NCBI GenBank assembly: GCA_020726505.1
Contig: JAHLEZ010000013.1
Coordinates: forward strand, 1,736,001-1,800,000
Reading direction: 5' to 3'
Source of the DNA: Leptodontidium sp. MPI-SDFR-AT-0119
Taxonomy: Eukaryota > Ascomycota > Leotiomycetes > Helotiales > Leptodontidiaceae
Length of the DNA: 64,000 nucleotides
Position 1 is the first letter of the stretch. Each line of letters starts with the position of its first letter. The notes under the pieces were generated by a model. The model saw nothing but the letters and a program-made list of their open reading frames with translations, did not search any database and was not told where the DNA came from. Shown here in pieces: positions 45,158-54,486 of the stretch. The position numbers were made by a program, and so were the translations under genes.

Positions 45158-45358
45158 CAGTGTGACAAATTTCTACTCTAATACTCAAGTAGTTACTTGA
45201 GTAGTAGAGTAGAGTAGAGTAGAATTAGAGTAGTTATTTTTGACTACTCTAGAGTAGTAGAGTAGAGTAGAGTAGAGTTAGAGTAGTAGATTATTTATAC
45301 TAGAGTAGAGTAGAGTAGCGTCTACTACTCTACTCTACTCTACTCATTTGTCACACTG
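45158..45358. mobile_element. hAT-type MITE built from AGAGT/ACTCT pentamers
   Basis: This 201-bp element has 13-bp inverted termini CAGTGTGACAAAT and a perfect 8-bp duplication CCTCTTGT (45150-45157, 45359-45366). TIRs starting CAGTG and an 8-bp duplication are hAT hallmarks. The interior is nearly all TAGAG-type pentamers: mostly AGAGT orientation on the left and centre and ACTCT at the right end, so the whole can fold into a long hairpin. No coding capacity. It would need a hAT transposase from elsewhere; it does not match the termini of the hAT at 18193. Confidence 0.85.
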
Positions 45359-45645
45359 CCTCTTGTCGGTTGCAGCTCCCTCCTTGGAACTATTTAGCCC
45401 ACTTCTTCAAATTAGATATCCTATGATATACTTTTAAACAAAATAAGTTTTCGTGCGACGGATGGGTCTCCCCAGCTTTTAAAATTGATGGAATGAGACT
45501 CCCGGAATCCGGGCGGGTGGTGGAGAGGAGAAACTACCAGAACAAATGCCCTCTGCGCAAATAAAAATCCAAGACGCGTTCCCGAGGGCACCGAATTGCA
45601 ATCTGAAATTGGTAGTTGCACCAGATGTGGTAGCCATAATAAACA

Positions 45646-46044
45646 CCCTAGCTGGCGAAGACTAGGATTTCGACAAGGGGTTTCCATTGTGTCATTTTCC
45701 GCTGCCAGGGACGAACCATATCTTCATTATCACGAGGAGCTATCTCTTCGATCGTATATTCGATTTCATCGTAGGATTTGAGAAGAGTTTTCCTGCCGGA
45801 TTAATGGAACAACATCTTTGGATTGAGATAGAGATGTCCACGATTGCTGACAGAAATTAGCAAAGTCTGAGACTTGGATTCCAGAGGACCCGAGGCCTAA
45901 ATGCGAGGGCGTGGAATTAGAGAACGGATCGAGAGAGGCTGGTGTTCCTGGAATCGTTGTTATTATATCGATATCTGAGTCTTCGTCCTGCTCGAGTCTT
46001 TCGGGCAAATGGACTCTGATGCTTGAGTGCCCAGGAGTAGCCAT
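45646..46044 (-). pseudogene. Small unknown gene with a frameshift
   Basis: ATG 46044 opens MATPGHSSIRVHLPERLEQD, an acidic stretch (EDSDIDIITTIPGTP) and SDFANFCQQSWTSLSQ, ending at TGA 45766-45768. In the frame one base over, coding-like sequence continues without a gap: KSYDEIEYTIEEIAPRD and MVRPWQRKMTQWKPLVEIL, until a TAG near 45646. No GT-AG intron would join them cleanly, so a one-base indel (mutation or sequence error) is likely. Family not recognised. Confidence 0.45.
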
Positions 46045-46391
46045 TTCTTGTAACGACAGAGCGATTCAAACAATCTAGAGTAAACAAACTCAACGACGAA
46101 ACAAGATTCAACAAGGCATCCAAAAATCTATAAAATTGCGAGACAGAAGAATTGCCTCCGTATACATATCATCGCGCGAGTACAGTACCGACCAACAAAC
46201 ACTTTCTGATCTAGCCAGCCACACGATCTCAGCCGCCTATCTAGTCAACATTCACCTAACTAATGGCCTCACACTACTGACATTCTATACCTACAAATCA
46301 TTCCGCATCGACACCTAACGAGCCTGCTGGCACGGGTCTGTGCGCTACAGGGTATTCTAGCCCACCTGATATCTACGAATCAGAGCACAGC

Positions 46392-47353
46392 TCATGCTTG
46401 GAAAGTAAACTTGGCAATTGTCTTCGCCATGTCCTTTGCAATAACATCATCCAGGCCAGTACGAATATGGAAGCTCCCGGACCACATACACCCGTCCTTA
46501 TCCTCACTAATGTTGTCTTTAAAGCCATATGCCTCCGGTTCATCCAACACCTTTGAGAAGAACTTGTGGACATCATATAGCAGTATCGTTCCCTGCAGTT
46601 CGTCAGCGTCGAATCTATCATTGAATCCGCTCGACTCACATCTGGATGCTTATCCTGGAATGCAGCAACGTGCTTTGGTAAGTTGTCATTGAAGACCTTG
46701 ATGTTGGAAGCATAGCGGGCAATTGAGTGGGCATCGCCGCCTTGGATAAAAGGACTCCTGTCAAGTGGCGGTTCATTGATGACGAAGAAGTTCCTTGCTC
46801 CAGTATCCCACATTTGTTCAAGGAGATCTGTATAATGATCAAGTCTGGTCAGTAGCATCGACGAGTCGTGATGTATCCACTACACATCCGAGGGTCAGTC
46901 AGGGTGCATCTAACTCAGCAGTACGCTGCAAGTTACTTACAGCATCGCTAACGTCGTTTATTCCTATCCAAGAAGTGAACAGAGTGTTGGACCCGAGCCA
47001 AAACTTGCTCTTGGAGTACTTTGGCTGGAACAGATTCTCTACTTGGTAGGTGTAATTATCTGGAATCGAAGCACCGCCAACGGCAAAGTTGTAAGTCAGT
47101 ACCGGGCTCGTATTGTACTTTGTTGTCAAGAATTCAATCCAGACAGGGCCCTGAGCACTGGTTTGGTGATTTCCAAGGTCAGTGTTCCCAAGTGGGTGCT
47201 CGGGGCTTGGCTGTCGTCCGTTGATGTCGAAATTAGTGGATGTGTAGGAGTCTCCGCTATATGAGAAGTCAGAGTCTGAGAATCCAGGTTCCAATTGAGA
47301 CGTAGGTCTACGAACAAGGAAAATATGTATTTCGGCCCAAGCTTTTGCCGCAT
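46392..47353 (-). CDS. GDSL/SGNH-hydrolase esterase, probably CE16-like
   Basis: Exons on the minus strand: 47353-47316, 47256-46941, 46879-46640, 46592-46392; introns of 59, 61 and 47 nt all join in phase and give 264 residues. Splicing rebuilds the key block: KYIFS is joined to FGDSYTSTNF, the block-I GDS motif with the nucleophile Ser. Further blocks: VLTYNFAVGGASI, TSWIGINDVSDA (the N of SGNH), GARNFFVINEPPLDRSP, and near the end MWSGSFHIRTGLDDVIAKDMA with the catalytic His. This order and PPLDRSP fit fungal CE16-type acetylesterases, which remove acetyl groups from plant cell-wall oligosaccharides. From ATG 47353 the protein lacks a signal peptide, so a further 5' exon is likely. ATG 47675 (MRFFIFTPFTFVVIFF) is one candidate, but I could not find a phase-correct join. 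Confidence 0.82.
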
Positions 47354-48240
47354 AAGTTCTGCTGTGAGGCTCAAGTCAACATCACCACTTCAACAGTGGA
47401 AAGGTGCCAGGTTGGATGGTTGGAAATGAACAAACATTCTGCGTCTCTTGACTCTTCCTCTGCACGCTTCTTCCACTCTGGTCCTCCACCCATATTGTTG
47501 TTCTTCAAGTTCCCTTGGAAAGAGAATTAAACTCGTACTAGACAAGGCAGCGTGCTGGCTCTGGGTTTCGATATGAGAGAAATCACAATCGCGTAGGAAC
47601 CTCAAAAGTGATATCGTCTTCGTCTTGGAAAAAGATCACAACAAAAGTAAATGGAGTGAAGATAAAAAATCGCATGGGTTGTTTCGATGTCGCGTTTCAA
47701 TGTCAACCTCAAACGCTGCTTACATGATCCGACGTCAATGCGGACGCGAAACCCCCATTCGTCACCACAACACCAAGAAATTAACAGATCATCAACCTCC
47801 AGCTTCAACGTGACGGTAAACAAGTCCTATCATCTTACGATATGAAGATGGCAATGTATGATTCCACATTATTGTACTGACTGCTGAAAGTGATTGCCCA
47901 AGTACACTGAGGGGGCTTTCACTAATGGCGAACCTGGAGGATTGCCGGAAGGAGGGGCGAGGGGGTCCTTGCTCGAATTTTCCGAACTGAGTCCTAAATT
48001 TAGTTCAGATGCTTTTCGTTGTCTGCATTACTCTATTATTTACAATTATTAATCCATTTGCGCCGCTTTAAATTCCTCGTGCTCATGATCGTTCAGTCCG
48101 ATCAGGGTTCTCGTATCGATTCGTGTATCATCCATATCCTGGGTATCTCCATCCATAAATTCATCAAATGTGTACTTCGTCATCTTTCCCACGAATGCTC
48201 TCATCTCCCATTTAAACAAACATAAGCCCAACCATCAAGA

Positions 48241-49847
48241 TCAAGAGCCGTGATCAGATATGTCCAGCGAAGTCACAGTCGATCTGTCATCCTCAACAGC
48301 AGTCGAGTCCTCCTCTCTCGCTTCATCATCTTCAAGGGGATCCTCATCATCATTCGTATCCTCTGCTCTCACTTCATCCTCCACGGGGTCGTCATGGTCA
48401 TCATCGATTGACAAGTCATCTTCAGCAGCAGACTCATCAGAGTCCTCAGTGGATGTCGTATCTAGAAAGTCGACTGTAAACATCCCCACAACACTGGGTC
48501 TGCCAGATTCTTTTTCGTGGGCCATTAGTGGTATGGATAGCAGTGATACTGTGCTTGGTAATGGTGGAAGTGCTTTCACAGCGGTTGGCATAGCTGGTAG
48601 TTCCTTGACCTCGAAAGACCTCTGTATAAAAATATCGCTTCTCGAGGAAACGACGGAACTTGCTCTCGTCAATGGAGGATGCTGTACCATAGCATTGATT
48701 TGGAGAGTCCTTGATTTGGATGTGCAGACGGTTATTGTTTGTAGAGTTTCGTAAGCGTTCGGGCTGGAAACTCGAGAGGTTTGTGAGAAGAACTTGGGGA
48801 TGAGCCGCTTTACAAGGGGTCGGAGGGCTGAGAGTGCAACGCAAATAATTCCAACGTCTGCTTCCACTATAGACCAATTCATGGGCTCCACAGTCTTAAC
48901 TGTCAACGGAGTCAGTAGGGCAGTTACACAACGGTGCAACAGCAGGTAACTTACACGAGATGTCCAAGCTGTTTAAATGGTCCAAATGAGTAATTCTTAA
49001 AATACTTGCGACCGAGGCACTTCGAAAAGTCAATATGGGCCGTCCAATATCAAGGTGAAGGGGTCCGAATGCGAAGACTAGTAGAACTTACAATATTCCC
49101 ATGCAAAAAAGGAGGCACAATACGGCCCTTTGGGCTTTCGGCATTTTCAGCGACAACAAGAGAGGAATTGGGAGAAGGCACAGCAGGATGTCGGTAATGA
49201 CATTGAAGGTCGACAACGCAAAGAAGAAATTCTTGATCGGATAACATTTCCCTTTAATACTATAGTTCCAAGCAGATTGTGCAGGTACACATTGGAAAAT
49301 TATGGCGAAGATGGAACTGATCCAGAAGAGCAGGATCGTGATGCCAAGTCCGAAGTTAGCCTTGCGAGCCAGTCCCTTTGGAAAGAATCGAACATATGTC
49401 GATATTATCGATAGCTTTGTGAAACTAATAGAGGTCGTGTATGCAAGATAGCATCCGTATAATGACTTCACAATTTTGGAAAGGCTGGATAGAATCGAGC
49501 TTGGGGAGCCGTCGCCGAGGTCCCATAGGTGCTTCCCGAGACCGAACGATTCCCCAACTAGAGCCGATACTGATAGGAGGACAGAAAATACAACAGCAAT
49601 TAATAGGAGAACTGAGATAGACATTAGTCAAAGCGCGACCAAACGGATGCCATGAAAAGTGCATACTGTCATCCAGTCCACCAGATCGAAGCAGATGAAA
49701 TCTGACCCAAAATCGCAGCCCAGTGGTACAAACCACAAGGGCAATGAATACGCTATTAAGCCTGACTATTGTTGATTGAAGCGAGCTGTCGTCCGTCTTT
49801 TCACCCGTGAAATACGACATGAGCTCTGCTGGTATGGAGCTTGACAT
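48241..49847 (-). CDS. Pth11/SAT4-type seven-helix membrane protein
   Basis: Exons on the minus strand: 49847-49667, 49611-49092, 49019-48955, 48899-48241; introns of 55, 72 and 55 nt are all in phase and give 474 residues. The fungal rhodopsin-like (SAT4) domain is clear: LNSVFIALVVCTTGLRFWVR, GGLDD joined to ILLLIAVVFSVLLSVSALVG, ESFGLGKHLWDL, LYGCYLAYTTSISFTKLSII, GLGITILLFWISSIFAIIFQ, CVPAQSAWN, FNVITDILLCLLPIPLLLSL, MPKAQRAV, CMGIFASVASILRITHL, and MNWSIVEADVGIICVALSALRPL. There is no CFEM domain at the N-terminus. The cytosolic tail is long, with a Ser/Thr-rich part and then a very acidic end (EDSDESAAEDDLSIDDDHDD). Members act as plasma-membrane sensors in plant-infecting fungi, but most are untested. 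The ligand cannot be inferred. Confidence 0.9.
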
Positions 49848-51291
49848 GGTGCTTGGCTAGCACTTGAACCTGTCTTGGAAAAAAAAAAAAGGGAAGAAAA
49901 AATTTAGAGATAACGACTGACAGCAAGATCAACGAGTGTTGTCAGATTCGATTGATGTGATGAAAGACATGGGGCCGGTCTGAAACATATAACGACAAGT
50001 TTACATGACTTGGTTGTAGGGCAACGGCTTAAATATCCAAGCAAACAGAGCGGCCATCAGACGATCAAGTGACTAGCAATGCAACTGATCCTCCCTCAGC
50101 CTCTTAGAGGTAAATCATTTTGGCTGAAACTACTTGTATCTTGTGGGAGAGAAACTTCTTCTAAGTGGCTGGGAGACCGTGGACCGCCACGGCGTTTTCT
50201 CGATGTGGAACTTCCCCCCGAATGCCACACTGACGGACTACCAATCACGACAAGACTTCTGCTAACAGTGAGGATCAAACGCTTTGACTTGGTAATAGAG
50301 TTTTTGGGCTTCGGGTGATGTTCAAGAGCCACCTGTTCATGATTCTGAGTAAGGATCGAGCGGGAAGTGGGTCCGTAGTACGGACTCCCCATCAGAACAG
50401 ACTGATCCGTGAGCCAAAACATTGTGCTAGAAAGGAAGCTGAGATTGTTCCGACGTTCAACCGTCTCTTCAGTTTTTAAGGAGTCTGCTTGCGTCGACCC
50501 TCCGATCCGCACGAGTAATTCGAATTCACAACGAGCTTGGATGAGCGTGGCGCAAGGAATTTATGCTCAAGTTACTGTCCTTGAGTTGACATGACACATT
50601 GTGGTTCCACCTCTTACAATTATCAGCTTCAATAAGTAGTTGATCAAGTTCAAAAAGTTCCAGGAGCACGGGAACTATTTTGATCGCAGCGATCTGGATG
50701 CACTCGAAGGATCTGTTTCTCGCAAGGCTAGGATTCAACCTTCAGAGGCATTCTCGAAACATCTGGCAGAACGGCGGTGCCTACCAGCCTCATTTTGACG
50801 ACGGGAAACGGCAGAGGGATTTAGGCAAAGTTCACAGCTAGTTTCACTAGGGAGGAAACTAATGTAAGTTGGGTACAAGGGCGAGTAGCTCGATTAAGCG
50901 AGCCACAACGGTGGCTAAGTGACACCCCTAAACATGATCGGACCTTCTCCAGATCTGCACGCACTGACTGTAGTCAATGTTTTCCCTATGGCGTACATCG
51001 ACAGCTGAAGATTTTTTGCCAAGATAGGTGCCGTCGATGTGATGAACAGGTCCAGGACGTGCACTGCGTGCAATGCCCTCGAATGGAAAATGAAGGGCAT
51101 CTGAGGATTGACTCGGCCTTCCACTACGAGAACATTAACCATACATTCGGGAGGACTTCAAACACACATCTCCAAAAACACTATAATATAAATGTTTAAT
51201 GCATAAATTCGATACAGGTTATTGCCCAAGCTAGACCTCAGCATGTTCCAGAAATAAATGCAGTATGTGGTTGGAGAAAGTTGGCATAGAG
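49848..51291. other. Intergenic, no gene recognised
   Basis: A poly-A run at about 49879-49890 lies upstream of the receptor gene. The minus frame at 50096-50512 (138 codons; MRIGGSTQAD, Ser/Arg-rich end) is the longest and has no motif. I leave it uncalled. Confidence 0.45.
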
Positions 51292-51293
51292 TA

Positions 51294-51455
51294 GGGTGCA
51301 AAAAGTTCCTGCACCCCCTTTGCGGTCTAACTACAGGAGGTCAAGCGGTTACTAAAGAAAGTTAGAGGTGGCTGACGGCTAACTTCAAGGAGTCAAGCGG
51401 CTGGCTACTCGGCTCCGTTAGACCAGCAAGGGGGGGTGCAGGAACTTTTTGCACC
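51294..51455. mobile_element. MITE, TA target duplication
   Basis: This 162-bp element has inverted ends of about 40 bp: GGGTGCAAAAAGTTCCTGCA then CCCCC..GCGGTCTAAC on the left; GGTGCAAAAAGTTCCTGCAC then CCCCC..GCTGGTCTAAC inward from the right. TA flanks it (51292-51293, 51456-51457). The short interior has two GTCAAGCGG copies. Its termini differ from those of the MITE at 15570, so it is a separate family. Confidence 0.82.
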
Positions 51456-51457
51456 TA

Positions 51458-52981
51458 CCTCCCTACTGGATGTCAAGTGGCGGACACGCAACAGGTATTG
51501 TCACAGACCTTGATATGAATGACGGATCGGCAATCTTTGCTTTCATCTGACATTCAGAACGGAGTTGCTTCCGTTTTCAATCAATTTTGCATGAACATGC
51601 GCCATCACGCGGGGGGCGGTCAAACAGCCACAGGATTTAGAGTTCTGCGATTTCTATCTGAGCGCATCATGGAGAAAGCCGGGTTCAGTTTAGAATATTT
51701 GTGATTGTGACATGAGCACCTTAGCGGATGCTCGGCCTTCTGGCCGCGCATTTCACATTTGCAGACGAGTTCTCAAAGCATTTTAACATCGCTTCACGAG
51801 ATCTCTACCAGACAACAACTTGGGAGAGGGGCCAAGGATGTCGACCCAGTGTCACCCTACGAATCTACCGATAGACCAGAGTATCTGTTAAAGGCGCATC
51901 ACACAAGCTGCAGAAGCCGATAAATGGAAACTCCACCCTTCAGGAAGGTTTGCTTGAGCCAGCGTTTGTGTCCAAGAGCAATGGTGTGAAGCTCTCTGTC
52001 AAAGCTTCCACTTGTGAAGGCCGAAAACACTCAAAATGTTGCCAAACACCTGGTCAGCTTCTGCTCTCCCATTGCCGAAGCACCAAGACCCAGCGAAACT
52101 AATTTAACTGACATTTGAGTCATGTAGGACCTCCTAGCCTTGCTGCTTGGGCATTTTCTACTAGAGAAGTTGGGAAGACCGCTCTTAATCATTTGTCATT
52201 GCTTGGCTGGGTGATCAAATCATGAGATGAACATACCTTCTACTTGAGATTGGAGTGAGTACACCTGACTTTCCGGCTGCTGAGTGATAAGATATGCTTG
52301 ACCGATTCTCGTATGAGTTCCGAGGTAAGCTCTGAACTGCCATGAGTTAAATCTGTCATTGATTAACGGCTGCTAGACGCCCCAAAAGATATTGTTTGTT
52401 GTCTGTCTTGGAGCAACAGGGAGGGAGCGAACCCAATAGCAGCTTGGCGAGATTGGCGAGATTGTGTCCAGAACAACAAGTCGGCTGGAACACTTCGGAG
52501 TTCTGCCACGAGCACCACTCGTGATGCGCAAAATAGTGAATGGGAGATTTGCCAATTTACTACAAAATTCAATGTTGGGTTTTTTCTTTATCAGCATTAA
52601 CTGATGGGTTACAACAGCTGCTGGATTCACAAGAGCTTTCAAAGGCCATCATGGAAAGCTGCCGAAGCCAACTCCATGCTTCTGGAATTTGATTTAATAA
52701 ATAACTGAGTATTACAGTAAATAATCTCTTTTTTCATTGATAATTCCTGAACGGTATAATGATATTTTACTTTACAGTCAAACATTTCTTGAAGTAGAAT
52801 CTTTTTTTTTCTTCTCGTACCAATTCACTATCCAATAAAGGAAATTCACAACCAATGTGTAGAAAACAGAGAACAATCCTGACATCATTACATCATTGTC
52901 ACTTGGTTTCGGTATTTAAATCTCAGAGCCTTGCAATATGATGCTGAGCAATTCGAATGTAAATTCTGACACCACCGCAAA
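51458..52981. other. Intergenic, no gene recognised
   Basis: About 1.5 kb. Coding-like short runs at 51830-52110 are broken on both strands. AT-rich from 52680 to 52860, where the promoter of the next gene probably lies. Confidence 0.45.
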
Positions 52982-53806
52982 ATGTCGTGTTTTTCCCCCG
53001 CCGCAAAGACAGCTCTACTGGGTCCCTCCTCACGCAAGCAGGAGAAGGCAGACTCGCACTCTTCTGAGCCCTTCGAGATGCTCGAAGTAATGCCGCACGT
53101 CTTCATGTCCTCCTGGCCGCCGTACATACCAGACAACATCACACACACGCTAAACGTCTGTCCCAGAACCCCAGTTCGCCATTGCAAGAACGGTAAATTG
53201 ACGACCCACTGGACAAGGCCAATCTATCGTGATGGCGAACTCTTCGACAATCTCCACCTGCTCCTCTACTTCATCAAAAAGGCAGTTCCACAGATCAATC
53301 CGACCCCAGGTCCAATTACACCACCTTCTCAGACTTCGTCCTCTATTCCTCAGCCACCACAGAGAGCAACATCTCAAGCGGTTTCTTCATCATCCAAGGC
53401 ATTGCCCGACATCCCTGGATTCGAACCGACTATTCGTGTCTATGGATCATCAAATCCTCGATCTCGCGAGCCACCTCCAGAGACCAACATTCTGATCTAC
53501 AGCGAAGAAGGTCGAAACCGCGCTGCGATCGCTGTCCTCGCGTACATGTGTGACACCCTTGGCATCAATGTCGTTGATGCTTTCTTCATGCTGAAAGAGA
53601 AGAAGCATGATATCGCGCCTTCTGAAAGCCTCATGGGGCAGATACAGGATTACATGCAATCCGGAGTGGGGTGTGAGAGTCAAGCCGGGGAAGAGTATGA
53701 GAGTATACCGAAGGAGATCTTGAGGAGGATTGTGGAGGAGAAGAGATTCAGCGCGGTGATGGAGAAGGCTGAGAGTGAGGACTGGATGTATGAATCGGGC
53801 AAGTAG
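52982..53806 (+). CDS. Dual-specificity-phosphatase-fold protein lacking the catalytic Cys (pseudophosphatase)
   Basis: Single exon, 274 residues, start MSCFSPAAKT. LEVMPHVFMSSWPPYIPDNI and THTLNVC (34-60) match the first strand-helix unit of DSPs (E-I-x-P-x-L-Y-x-G-S...ITHxLNV). After a Pro/Ser/Gln-rich insert (about 105-165) comes ILIYSEEGRNRAAIAVLAYM (170-189), at the place of the P-loop VHCxxGxxRS. Here His is Tyr173, Cys is Ser174 and the final Ser is Ala181, while Gly177 and Arg180 remain. DAFFMLKEKKHDIAPSESLM follows, as in DSPs (A-x-xLK-x-R-P-x-IxPNxxF). Without Cys it cannot form the phospho-Cys intermediate, so it should bind and not hydrolyse phosphoproteins, as STYX does. The insert is long for the family. 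The role is inferred only. Confidence 0.72.
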   Translation: MSCFSPAAKTALLGPSSRKQEKADSHSSEPFEMLEVMPHVFMSSWPPYIPDNITHTLNVCPRTPVRHCKNGKLTTHWTRPIYRDGELFDNLHLLLYFIKKAVPQINPTPGPITPPSQTSSSIPQPPQRATSQAVSSSSKALPDIPGFEPTIRVYGSSNPRSREPPPETNILIYSEEGRNRAAIAVLAYMCDTLGINVVDAFFMLKEKKHDIAPSESLMGQIQDYMQSGVGCESQAGEEYESIPKEILRRIVEEKRFSAVMEKAESEDWMYESGK

Positions 53807-54486
53807 ACAGCTGTTGCTATACACTATTGGAGGCAGATGGCGATGAGCGAAATCAGTTATAGAGAAATATTATTAGATCGCATAAGAATTTTCTGAAATG
53901 CAGTACACAGTAATTTTTTGCGAGACAAGCAAGAAAGGGAATCACCTGGAGAGGAGAGTTCATGTGGTCAACTTCAACTTGAATTTTTGACCTTAGTTTC
54001 GGCGCTGTGAACAAAGAAAAAGAAGAAGAAAAAACTCCAGTTTATGCTCCTCTGACATCCTATGTCTTCCCCAGAAATCAAGTCACGAAGTGACTTTGAC
54101 TGTGTCTAGTGGGACATGAATTCGACCCCGATATCAGCTATCTCCTTCTCTTTTCCACACCCACCGAATCAATTTAAATATTCACATTCTATGCATTCTC
54201 GTCCAACCGCAATACTGTTCTTCTACACTTCCCTTTCCCCCTTCAGTTGTCGAAGACCAGTGCTCGTGTCACATCAAAACCTCTCCTGATATCATCTCTG
54301 CCACCGATATTTTCTTTCCGCATCGTCAGCACAGTCATTTACTAGGTTTGGTGACTTTTGTCTTGACTGAACTCTGATGCGTCACCTCCCCAACTCCTGA
54401 ACCCGATTACTGTTTCTGAACATGAGAACTGACGCTCCCCAGCCCCTGTGGAGAACTTCTTTCTAGCTCCATGACAGTTAAACCGT
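53807..54486. other. Convergent 3' intergenic region
   Basis: About 680 bp between the ends of the phosphatase-like gene and the AT-hook gene. No feature seen. Confidence 0.5.

Noticed and set aside
47602..47823. First exon of the GDSL esterase with signal peptide (ATG 47675)
   Set aside because: Attractive hydrophobic start, but no GT-AG pair joined it in phase to the known exons, so it was not included in the model.
48260..48754. 164-codon plus-strand Ser-rich frame
   Set aside because: It is the mirror frame of the acidic tail of the receptor gene on the minus strand.
50096..50512. 138-codon minus frame as a gene
   Set aside because: Low-complexity Ser/Arg ending, no motif and no supporting promoter or intron structure; kept as intergenic.
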